From TMED14 sp041158165 (GTDB lineage: Bacteria > Bacteroidota > Bacteroidia > Flavobacteriales > Schleiferiaceae): a stretch of 13,898 nt of DNA. The DNA lies in assembly GCA_041158165.1 (NCBI GenBank), contig JBEBBW010000039.1:1-13898 (forward strand), given 5' to 3'. The stretch's first letter is position 1. The number at the start of each line of letters is the position of its first letter. A program made the position numbers and the translations under genes. The notes under the pieces are model-generated. The model ran no database searches and was not told where the DNA came from. It saw only the letters and a program-made list of their open reading frames with translations. Below, one piece after another: positions 5,347 through 12,701 of the stretch.

Positions 5347-8300
5347 ATGCGCATTACTCACACCGCGATGAGCATGCACTTTGGGCTGTATGCTCCAGAA
5401 GACGTGCTTCGATTTGCCAATCAATGGGGAACAGGTACCCGTTTGATTGTGGCGGAGGTCAACGGTTCCGGTGCTTGGCTGCCGTTGCTGCGCCAGGCTA
5501 GCGTTTCGCTTCAGCCAGCCGTCGACTGGCGCACAGGCGGGGTGCGCACTGCGCTCTTTTTGCCGCGGACACTTCTCGGTTACCGCCTCCTAATGGCATG
5601 GGTCAGCGAGATGCGCCTAGCGAATCGAGTAGGGGATGCCTCCGATTGGCACCAGCGATGCGTGCATCCCGACATTGACGTGGTGTACCCCATTCAGCGG
5701 GCGCCGCAGCGCCCGCTGGCCCCTCACGAATGGTTGGGCACGCACGACCACGAGCAGCTCCGCGCACAGCGACACCCCCAGCCGCACCGAGCCCTGGCGT
5801 GGAAAACCTGTGTGTTTACGCGCCCCGAAGACCCGGAGCTCCACCGAGTGCTGCGCGCTATTCACCGAAACACAACCCTCGCGCGGCTTTCGTCCGGGGA
5901 ACTACTCGAAGAACGTGACCCTTGGTGGGAGCCTGTCGAGCGAAGCCAGCAGCGTTTTGAGCCTTGGATTTGGCGGCAAACCGAGCGATTCTTGGCCGAA
6001 CTCCCAGAATGGCACGTTGACCAATGGCGCGGAACTGGCAACCAAAACCAAACGACCTACACCGGGTCCCAAAGCAAGGATTGGGCTCTGCTTCGCATGC
6101 TGTGCGAGGATGCGCTGCCTGAGCGCTATCCGGCGCGCGCGAACGATACCGTGCTCAGGGCACGGCTCGAGAAGGAACTGGAGCTCATTCGGCAAAAGAA
6201 TTTTGTGGCCTACTTCCTGCTCAACTGGGACATTGTCCGCTATGCCCAGAAACAGCAGTTTTTTTATGTAGGGAGGGGGAGTGGGGCCAATTCTATGGTG
6301 GCCTACCTGCTTAAAATAACCAATGTTGACCCCATTGAATTAGATCTCTACTTTGAGCGATTTATCAACCTCTACCGGAGCGCCCCGCCCGACTTCGACA
6401 TTGATTTTTCGTGGCGAGATCGCCCGAGGCTAACCGAATACATCTTCAACCGCTTCCCAAACACGGCCCTCCTTGGGGCTGTCAGTACGTTCCAGCACCG
6501 CGCAGTGGTACGCGAGCTGGGCAAGGTTTGGGGCCTTCCTAATTCCGACATCGACGAACTTGCCGACGGAAAACTACGCGACCGAGATGAGACTGCTCGA
6601 TCTATTCTTCGATACGGACGCTACCTGCACGGGCTCCCTAACCGCATGACACTGCATTCCAGCGGCATACTTATAGCCAACGCTCCGCTGACCACCTGGA
6701 CCACCACCTTCATGCCGCCCAAGGGGTTTGCTACGGTCGACATGGACATGCACGCAGCCGAAGACGTGGGCCTGCACAAATTCGACATCCTGGGGCAACG
6801 CGGACTCAGCAAAATCTCCGAAACGCTCCACACACTGCGCCAGACCGGAATTCCCACGGCAGACATTCACGACAGTCAGCGATTCAAGCAGGACCCTCAT
6901 TGCCTTGAACTCTTGCGCAACGGAGGGGCCATTGGCTGTTTTTACGTCGAATCGCCCGCGATGCGCATGCTCATGACCAAGCTCCAAACGTCCAACTACC
7001 TCGAGCTCGTTGCTGCCAGTTCCGTAATACGCCCGGGCGTCGCGTCGTCAGGGATGATGAAGGCCTACATTGACCGCCACCGAAATCCTTCGCTCCGAGC
7101 CGAGGCCAATCCCGACCTGCTGCGCATCCTTCCCGAAACCTACGGAGTCATGGTGTACCAAGAAGACGTGATCCGCGTAGCCCACGAGTACGCGGGCCTA
7201 AGTCTGGCTGAGGCCGACGTGCTTCGCCGCGGAATGTCGGGCAAATTCCGCTCCCGAAGCGAGTTCCACGAGGTGGAGCGCCAGTTTTTCGCCAACTGTG
7301 CTCAGCGCGGACACGCCACAGAGGCCGCCCGCGAAGTTTGGCGCCAAATTGAAAGCTTTGCGGGCTACGCCTTTGCCAAGGGCCACTCGGCTTCCTATGC
7401 CGTCGAAAGCTTCCAAAGCCTCTACCTAAAAGCTTATTTCCCAATTCCGTTCATGGTCGCCAACGTCAACAACGGCGGCGGATACTACCGCGCAGAGCAC
7501 TACCTCAACGAAGCCCGTCGGCATGGAGCGCGAATCGAACCTCCCTGCGTCAACGAAGGGCGGACCTTCACGGTGCTTCAGTCGGGACTCCGCATCGTCC
7601 TCGGAACGGACCGAATCCGCAGCTTTGACGCGGAATTCGGTCGCCGAATCGACCACGCGCGGCAGGAGGGAGGCTCCTTTCTCGACCTGGACCACTTTAT
7701 CGACCGGCTCCATCAACCTGGAGCCCCGATAGCGCTCGATTCGCTGCTCCTCTTGATCCGGGCCGAAGCATTTCGCTTCACGGGCCGCCCAGTGCGCACG
7801 CTGCTTTGGGCGGCCCACCGGCGCCTGGGCCACCGCCCGCCGCCGGCGCCCGGACCCAGCCTCTTTGAGCAATTAACAACCCCAACAGAACTACCGATCC
7901 CCGAACTCGAAACCAGCGAACTAGAACGCTCGTACGAGCACATTGAACTCTTTGGGTTTCCGCTTTGCGACCCGTTCTCACTATTTGAACTTCCTGAAAT
8001 TCAAGAAGTAATCCCACCCGAAGACTGGCCAAAATACCACGGCGCAACCACCGAAATCCTGGGCTACTTGGTGAGCCTCAAAAACACCAAGACATCCCGA
8101 GGCGACTGGATGCAAATCGGAACCTTCGAAGATCGCCGAGGCCTCATCTTTGACGTCGTCCTGTTTCCGCCGGCCGTGGCGCGCCACGCCATACGCCGCC
8201 GCGGAATCTACCTGATGCGCGGCCGAATTTCTGTCGACTACGGTTACGCGAGCCTCGACGTGAACCACCTGGAGCGGTGCGCGCCTAAACTCGATCCGCG

Positions 8301-8403
8301 TTTTAATGAAACGCCTGCACACCTAATGCCCACGGCCACCAAATCAGGCCGCAGCATGACCGTTGGCCGAAACCCAATCAAAACACTGCTTCGCGGATCC
8401 TAA
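5347..8403 (+). CDS. DnaE2-type error-prone DNA polymerase III alpha subunit
   Basis: A 1018-residue C-family polymerase, shorter than replicative DnaE (about 1160 residues) and near the length of DnaE2/ImuC proteins. The N-terminal PHP domain (about 1-90) is degenerate: the usual HxH site reads ITHTAMS and the TDxN-like segment reads AEVNGSG, so metal-dependent proofreading there is unlikely. The palm motif PPDFDIDFSW (347-356) supplies catalytic D351 and D353, and HKFDILGQRG supplies the third acid at D480. The family motif GYAFAKGHSASYAVESF begins at G673. An OB fold follows at about 902-985 (TEILGYLVSL, then FDVVLFPP). PSLFE near residues 838-842 could bind the clamp, but this is weak. 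Together with DinB it would extend past lesions. The ATG at 5347 aligns with family N-termini; the ATG at 5337 overlapping the SRAP stop is out of frame. Confidence 0.94.
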   Translation: MRITHTAMSMHFGLYAPEDVLRFANQWGTGTRLIVAEVNGSGAWLPLLRQASVSLQPAVDWRTGGVRTALFLPRTLLGYRLLMAWVSEMRLANRVGDASDWHQRCVHPDIDVVYPIQRAPQRPLAPHEWLGTHDHEQLRAQRHPQPHRALAWKTCVFTRPEDPELHRVLRAIHRNTTLARLSSGELLEERDPWWEPVERSQQRFEPWIWRQTERFLAELPEWHVDQWRGTGNQNQTTYTGSQSKDWALLRMLCEDALPERYPARANDTVLRARLEKELELIRQKNFVAYFLLNWDIVRYAQKQQFFYVGRGSGANSMVAYLLKITNVDPIELDLYFERFINLYRSAPPDFDIDFSWRDRPRLTEYIFNRFPNTALLGAVSTFQHRAVVRELGKVWGLPNSDIDELADGKLRDRDETARSILRYGRYLHGLPNRMTLHSSGILIANAPLTTWTTTFMPPKGFATVDMDMHAAEDVGLHKFDILGQRGLSKISETLHTLRQTGIPTADIHDSQRFKQDPHCLELLRNGGAIGCFYVESPAMRMLMTKLQTSNYLELVAASSVIRPGVASSGMMKAYIDRHRNPSLRAEANPDLLRILPETYGVMVYQEDVIRVAHEYAGLSLAEADVLRRGMSGKFRSRSEFHEVERQFFANCAQRGHATEAAREVWRQIESFAGYAFAKGHSASYAVESFQSLYLKAYFPIPFMVANVNNGGGYYRAEHYLNEARRHGARIEPPCVNEGRTFTVLQSGLRIVLGTDRIRSFDAEFGRRIDHARQEGGSFLDLDHFIDRLHQPGAPIALDSLLLLIRAEAFRFTGRPVRTLLWAAHRRLGHRPPPAPGPSLFEQLTTPTELPIPELETSELERSYEHIELFGFPLCDPFSLFELPEIQEVIPPEDWPKYHGATTEILGYLVSLKNTKTSRGDWMQIGTFEDRRGLIFDVVLFPPAVARHAIRRRGIYLMRGRISVDYGYASLDVNHLERCAPKLDPRFNETPAHLMPTATKSGRSMTVGRNPIKTLLRGS

Positions 8404-8438
8404 CGCGTTCTCCAATTCAGTACAAATCCAACACGCCA

Positions 8439-8481
8439 CAGTAAAACAAAAAAAACCACGCAGTAAATAAAAAAAACACCG
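8439..8481. repeat. Imperfect tandem duplication of an A-tract unit
   Basis: The unit beginning CAGTAAAACAAAAAAAA (8439-8460, 22 bases) is followed immediately by CAGTAAATAAAAAAAACACC (8461-8480), the same sequence with a one-base deletion and minor changes. It lies downstream of dnaE2 in the 241-base spacer 8404-8644 between convergent genes. On the minus strand the tracts are T-runs, but no stem precedes them. The likely origin is replication slippage, with no evident function. Confidence 0.5.
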
Positions 8482-8495
8482 CCAACCAACGGACG

Positions 8496-8515
8496 AATCC
8501 GGGAATATCCGGATT
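8496..8515 (+). terminator. Weak inverted repeat after dnaE2, possible terminator
   Basis: AATCCGG, a 6-base loop, then CCGGATT form a 7-bp perfect stem about 90 bases after the dnaE2 stop. No T-run follows on the plus strand, so it is at best a weak or Rho-type end point for the damage-tolerance unit. Nearby 8542-8555 is a 14-bp AT-only palindrome. I see no gene in 8404-8644. Confidence 0.25.
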
Positions 8516-8594
8516 TCACAACGCGCCCAGCAATTTATCCTATAATATATATTATGTTAATTACATTTCTGAAACCAACCATCGACCCACCCCA

Positions 8595-8622
8595 CAAAAA
8601 AACGCCCGCTGAAAGCGGGCGT
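8595..8622 (-). terminator. Intrinsic terminator of the TPR-protein gene
   Basis: Read on the minus strand, ACGCCCGCT, loop TTC, AGCGGGCGT forms a perfect 9-bp GC-rich stem followed directly by a run of seven T. It lies about 25 bases past the stop codon of the TPR gene. On the plus strand no T-run follows, so it is directional and would serve the minus-strand unit. Confidence 0.88.
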
Positions 8623-8644
8623 CTTCGTTACTGTAACCTAAAGC

Positions 8645-9943
8645 CTACTGCAGTGCAGCAATCTCTGCCGCAATGCGCTTCACGTCGTCGTACTTACCCA
8701 GCTTGTAGTAGACTTCGCGCAAGGCTTCCAGCGTACTCATGTCCTTCGGATTCACCTTGTACGAGCGCTCAAAGTAGCCCAGCGCTTTGGCAAGCTCTGC
8801 ATTCTTCTTTTTGTCTAAGTCGTCGAACTGCTTCTGGGTTGCGTTGCGCGGCAGTGCGTTGATTTGCTCAACGAACTTGTTGCTCTCGTCGATGTAGACC
8901 AAGCCAAGCATGTAAATGGCATCCACATAGTTCTCGTCGGCCGCAATGGCTTTTTGGTAGTACTCAATGCCCTTGGGCGTGTTTTTGAGCTTTTGGTGGT
9001 ACAGGAATCCCGCATTGTACAGATACAACGGGTTGTTTGGCTCTTTCGTAAGGGCCTCGTCCAACTTGGCAATGGCACCGGCAAAATCCTCGCGGTCTAG
9101 GTACGCCTGGAGCTGGAGCTTAAGCAAATCGTCGTTCGCAGGAAACTTCGCGCGAGCAACTTGAACGAGCGCATCAAAATCAGCGGTGCGCTTTTGCTCT
9201 ATGTACATGAACAAGAGGCGAACATAGAAGTCGACCAGAATGCTCTCTGAGCGCTGCGGATCGCTCGCCTTCTCCATCTTGATGTACATATCCAGCGTAG
9301 CCTTATCGGGGAACGGGTAGCGCTTGCCGTCTTCCGCCAAGACCGCCGTCCATTGAATTCCCTTGTACTCCAGCTCGATGAGCTTTTTGAACACCTCTTC
9401 AGCCTTCACTTTGTCGCCCAATTCAGCCGACAAATAGGCTACATACGACATATTGGTCGTGTCCAACTGCCCTACTTTGGCACGCGTTTGCACGGCGCGC
9501 TCGTAGGCCGAAACGGCCGACTTCTTATCGTTTTGGTTGAAGTTAAAATCCTCAGCCAGTTGCACATAAGCTTGTGCCAGAAGCGGTAACTTCTCTTGAG
9601 AAGCCGTTCCAAGCTTCACCTTACCCAACTTGGTTTCGTAGTCAAGAAGGTCGCTGTAGGCGGCCACTGCCTCGTTCAAGGTTTCAAGGTTCTTGCTCGA
9701 CGGATCATTGAAGAGCGCGTAGTACACGTCGCCTCGGTACAAATAGTACTTCGGCATCAGCTTGGGATTGCGCGCCTCCGGAGCGATCGCCTCAATTCCC
9801 TTCTTGGCTTCGTCAATGTACTTTTTGGCTTCGGTGAGGTCGCCGGCATTCAGGGCAATTTTTGCACTTGAAATCGTGGGGCCGTCTTGGGCCTGCGCCA
9901 GGAGCGCAACGCCAGCAAACGCGGCAAAGAGAACCTTTTTCAT
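8645..9943 (-). CDS. Secreted tetratricopeptide-repeat protein
   Basis: This 432-residue protein starts with a clear Sec signal peptide (MKKVLFAAFAGVALLAQAQ), with probable cleavage after AQA or AQAQ near residue 19; no lipobox cysteine is present, so it is probably periplasmic. The C-terminal half carries TPR units at about 271-304, 305-338, 339-397 (interrupted by a Lys/Asp/Gln-rich insert near 355-382) and 402-432. Examples are NPLYLYNAGFLYHQ and YVDAIYMLGLVYIDES. More degenerate helical repeats fill residues 25-260. TPR arrays mediate protein-protein interaction; the partner is unknown. To my recollection a secreted TPR protein after gyrA is common in Flavobacteriia. Here it has its own promoter box and is separated from gyrA by a terminator, so it is probably transcribed independently despite sharing the strand. 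Confidence 0.93.
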   Translation of the reverse strand: MKKVLFAAFAGVALLAQAQDGPTISSAKIALNAGDLTEAKKYIDEAKKGIEAIAPEARNPKLMPKYYLYRGDVYYALFNDPSSKNLETLNEAVAAYSDLLDYETKLGKVKLGTASQEKLPLLAQAYVQLAEDFNFNQNDKKSAVSAYERAVQTRAKVGQLDTTNMSYVAYLSAELGDKVKAEEVFKKLIELEYKGIQWTAVLAEDGKRYPFPDKATLDMYIKMEKASDPQRSESILVDFYVRLLFMYIEQKRTADFDALVQVARAKFPANDDLLKLQLQAYLDREDFAGAIAKLDEALTKEPNNPLYLYNAGFLYHQKLKNTPKGIEYYQKAIAADENYVDAIYMLGLVYIDESNKFVEQINALPRNATQKQFDDLDKKKNAELAKALGYFERSYKVNPKDMSTLEALREVYYKLGKYDDVKRIAAEIAALQ

Positions 9944-9959
9944 TTGGATGAATTTCCTA

Positions 9960-9967
9960 CAAAGATA
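9960..9967 (-). promoter_or_regulatory. Exact -7 box for the TPR-protein gene
   Basis: On the minus strand TATCTTTG matches TAnnTTTG exactly, 16 bases before the ATG, so the leader would be only about 10 nt. No TTG lies at the -33 distance; that region is occupied by the gyrA terminator stem. One base (9967) is shared with that stem. Confidence 0.5.
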
Positions 9968-9991
9968 AAGGCCCCGGAGTACGGGGCCTTT
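9967..9991 (-). terminator. gyrA intrinsic terminator (possibly bidirectional stem)
   Basis: AAAGGCCCCG, a 5-base loop, and CGGGGCCTTT form a perfect 10-bp stem about 25 bases after the gyrA stop. On the minus strand it is followed by a short T-rich stretch (CTTTATCTTTG), which also contains the -7 box of the TPR gene. The stem is strong and the T-run is short and interrupted, so some read-through into the TPR gene is possible. Confidence 0.8.
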
Positions 9992-10016
9992 CAGTCATGC
10001 GAAAAGTTCAGCGCGA

Positions 10017-12539
10017 TTATTCCGCACTACCCTCCCCGCCTTCACTTGGTGCGGCGCCTGCTTCGGCACCACCCTCTATGCCTTCAGCAAGCTCTTCGGG
10101 TTCCGAAGCCGGAACCTTGGCTACCGAAGCGATGGATTCGCCCGACTTCAGGTTGATCAAGCGCACGCCTTGGGTAGCCCGGCCCATGACGCGCAGGTCC
10201 GAAGCGGCCATGCGAATCATAATTCCGCGCTTGGTGGTGATCATCAAGTCGTCTTCGTCCGTGATGTCCTTGATGGCAATCACGTCGCCCGTCTTGTCGG
10301 TAACGTTCAGGGTTTTTACACCCTTTCCGCCCCGGTTGGTGATGCGGTAGTCCTCGACCAGCGTGCGCTTGCCGTAGCCGTTCTCACTCACTACCAAGAT
10401 CGAATCCTGGTCGCTGGCGGCGCAGACCATGCCCACCACCTCGTCGTTCTCGGTATCCAGTGCCATGGCACGAACACCGGACGCACCGCGGCCCATCGGG
10501 CGCACCTTGGCTTCAGGGAATCGAATGGCCTTGCCGCTGCGCACGGCCATGATGATCTCGTTGGTGCCGTCCGTCAGGCGAGCCTCCAAAAGACGGTCGC
10601 CGTCCCGTACGCCGATGGCATGGATGCCGTTCGCGCGCGGCCGGCTGTAGGCCTCTAGGGTGGTCTTCTTAATGATTCCCTTAACCGTACACAGAACGAC
10701 CGAGTGGCTGTTGACGTAGGCTTCGTCCTTCAAGTCCTTGGTGTTGATGTACGCACGAACCTTGTCGTCGCTCGGCAAATTGATCAGGTTGACGATGGCC
10801 TTGCCTTTGCTGGTGCGGTTTCCTTCCGGAATCTCGTACACGCGCAGCCAGAAGCATCGGCCCTGCTCCGTAAAGAACAGCATGTAGTTGTGGTTCGTCG
10901 CCACAAATACGTGCTCGATGAAGTCCTCGTCACGGGTATTGGCACCGCGTGAACCGACCCCTCCCCGACTCTGCGTCTTGTATTCCGTCAGCGGCGTGCG
11001 CTTGACGTAGCCCATGTGCGAAATCGTGATGACCACTTCTTCGTCGGCAATCATGTCTTCCATGCGCATGTCTCCGCCAGAGAAGTCAATCTCGGTACGG
11101 CGCTCGTCGCCAAACTTATCGCGGACTTCAATCAGCTCATCTTTAATGATTTGCATGCGAAGGTCCACTTCGTTTAGGATGCGCTGCAGGTACGCGATTT
11201 GCTCCATGAGCTCGTTGTACTCTGCCTTAATCTTGTCGCGCTCCAAGCCGGTAAGCTTTTGAAGGCGCAGGTCAAGAATGGCTTTTGACTGGATCTCACT
11301 CAGCCCGAAGTTGCTCATCAAGCCGTCTTTAGCGATTTCAACCGTCTCTGACGCACGGATCAGCTTAATAACCGCATCCAAGTTGTCGATGGCAATTAAA
11401 AGGCCTTCAAGAACGTGTGCGCGCTTCTGGGCTTCCGACAATTCGTACTTCGAACGACGAACGACCACGTCGTGGCGGTGCTCCACGAAGTGCTTAATCA
11501 TGTCCTTGAGGTTCAGCAGCATCGGGCGGCCGTTCACCAAGGCAATATTGTTCACGCTAAAGCTGGACTGCAGCTGGGTATACTTGTACAGCTTGTTCAA
11601 AACAACGTTCGGAACCGCCTCACGCTTACACACATACACAATGCGCATTCCGTTGCGATCTGACTCGTCGCGGATGTCGGCAATACCGTCAAGCTTTTTC
11701 TCGTCGACCAAGTCGGCGGTCTTCTTGATCATCTCCGCTTTGTTCACCTGGTACGGAATCTCCGTAACGATAATGCAGTCGCGGCCATTGACCTCCTCGA
11801 TGTGCGCTTTGGCACGCAGCACAATGCGCCCGCGACCCGTCTCAAACGCTTCGCGCACCCCGTCGTAGCCGTAAATCGTGCCGCCCGTCGGAAAATCGGG
11901 CGCCGTGATGTGCTTCATCAAATCCACGACCTCGACGTCGTTGTTTTCGATGTACGCAACCGTAGCATTGATGGACTCCGTCAAGTTGTGCGGCGGCATG
12001 TTCGTAGCCATACCCACCGCAATACCTGATGCTCCGTTGACCAGGAGCGCCGGAATACGCGTCGGGAGCACCGTCGGCTCTTGGCGCGAATCGTCGTAGT
12101 TGAGCTTGAAATCAACCGTGTCTTTGTCAATGTCGCGAACAAGCTCCTCGGTAATCTTGCGCATCCGCACCTCGGTGTAACGCATTGCGGCCGGCGCGTC
12201 GCCGTCCATCGAACCGAAGTTACCCTGTCCGTCGACGAGCATGTAGCGCAGGCTCCATTCCTGGGCCATGCGCACGATGGTATCGTAAATCGCGGAGTCA
12301 CCGTGGGGGTGGTATTTACCCATTACCTCACCGACTACGAGGGCGGACTTCTTGTAGGCTTTGTAGGAATGGTTGCCCATTTCGTTCATCCCAAAGAGCA
12401 CGCGGCGGTGAACCGGCTTGAGTCCGTCGCGCACGTCGGGCAGTGCACGCGAAACAATCACCGACATAGAATAGTCGATGTAGGAGGTCTTCATTTCCTC
12501 CTCAATATTTATAGGTATAATGCGTTCGCCTTCGGCCAT
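10017..12539 (-). CDS. gyrA: DNA gyrase subunit A
   Basis: An 840-residue type IIA topoisomerase subunit that cuts and rejoins DNA to introduce negative supercoils with GyrB. The N-terminal breakage-reunion domain shows PDVRDGLKPVHRRVL (34-48), the quinolone region KYHPHGDSAIYDT (75-87) and catalytic Y121 in AAMRYTEVRM, equivalent to E. coli Tyr122. Residues equivalent to E. coli Ser83 and Asp87 are S82 and D86, so the common quinolone-resistance substitutions are absent. The C-terminal beta-pinwheel contains a GyrA-box-like NRGGKG, needed for DNA wrapping, which supports gyrase over topoisomerase IV (ParC). The end is a low-complexity Gly/Ala/Glu tail. An exact TAnnTTTG box lies upstream and a strong terminator downstream. 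clpC diverges from it across a 162-base spacer. Confidence 0.98.
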   Translation of the reverse strand: MAEGERIIPINIEEEMKTSYIDYSMSVIVSRALPDVRDGLKPVHRRVLFGMNEMGNHSYKAYKKSALVVGEVMGKYHPHGDSAIYDTIVRMAQEWSLRYMLVDGQGNFGSMDGDAPAAMRYTEVRMRKITEELVRDIDKDTVDFKLNYDDSRQEPTVLPTRIPALLVNGASGIAVGMATNMPPHNLTESINATVAYIENNDVEVVDLMKHITAPDFPTGGTIYGYDGVREAFETGRGRIVLRAKAHIEEVNGRDCIIVTEIPYQVNKAEMIKKTADLVDEKKLDGIADIRDESDRNGMRIVYVCKREAVPNVVLNKLYKYTQLQSSFSVNNIALVNGRPMLLNLKDMIKHFVEHRHDVVVRRSKYELSEAQKRAHVLEGLLIAIDNLDAVIKLIRASETVEIAKDGLMSNFGLSEIQSKAILDLRLQKLTGLERDKIKAEYNELMEQIAYLQRILNEVDLRMQIIKDELIEVRDKFGDERRTEIDFSGGDMRMEDMIADEEVVITISHMGYVKRTPLTEYKTQSRGGVGSRGANTRDEDFIEHVFVATNHNYMLFFTEQGRCFWLRVYEIPEGNRTSKGKAIVNLINLPSDDKVRAYINTKDLKDEAYVNSHSVVLCTVKGIIKKTTLEAYSRPRANGIHAIGVRDGDRLLEARLTDGTNEIIMAVRSGKAIRFPEAKVRPMGRGASGVRAMALDTENDEVVGMVCAASDQDSILVVSENGYGKRTLVEDYRITNRGGKGVKTLNVTDKTGDVIAIKDITDEDDLMITTKRGIMIRMAASDLRVMGRATQGVRLINLKSGESIASVAKVPASEPEELAEGIEGGAEAGAAPSEGGEGSAE

Positions 12540-12564
12540 AATGTCAGTTAGCTAGTATATCCTT

Positions 12565-12572
12565 CAAAAATA
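12565..12572 (-). promoter_or_regulatory. Exact -7 box for gyrA
   Basis: On the minus strand TATTTTTG matches TAnnTTTG exactly and ends 25 bases before the gyrA ATG (12539), giving a leader of roughly 20 nt. No TTG is visible at the usual -33 spacing. The region there reads ACGTTTAAG, so the -33 element is weak. Confidence 0.5.
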
Positions 12573-12650
12573 CGTGGCACATTCCGCTTAAACGTCTGCA
12601 ACAGCCCGGATTTTCTAGGGTTTTATACACAATTGGATGTTTATAAATAA

Positions 12651-12683
12651 GCTGTGCGGAACCGCGTTGCGACTTGGCACAGC
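12651..12683. repeat. Inverted repeat upstream of clpC
   Basis: GCTGTGC (12651-12657) and GCACAGC (12677-12683) are perfect 7-bp inverted arms 19 bases apart. A smaller stem, GCGG-AA-CCGC (12656-12665), overlaps the left arm and could form only as an alternative. They end 18 bases before the clpC ATG. A weak promoter, TTG at 12667-12669 and TTACTTTG at 12689-12696 (19-base spacer), overlaps the right side. A heat-shock or stress operator is possible but not identified. Confidence 0.35.
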
Positions 12684-12701
12684 ATTGGTTACTTTGGGGG
12701 T

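Noticed and set aside
7426..7872. Minus-strand 148-residue frame inside dnaE2
   Set aside because: It is a shadow of GC-rich codons in the DnaE2 frame, with no domain or start context.
8542..8555. 14-bp AT-only palindrome as an origin or operator
   Set aside because: It is a simple alternating AT sequence that arises easily by chance, with no repeated copies or neighbouring initiator-type motifs.
8554..8862. Plus-strand frame spanning the convergent spacer and the TPR gene end
   Set aside because: It crosses the terminator hairpin and runs antisense to conserved TPR repeats; the Pro/Ser/Arg-rich product looks spurious.
11278..11868. Plus-strand 196-residue frame inside gyrA
   Set aside because: It is Ser/Arg-rich antisense sequence within a fully conserved GyrA frame.
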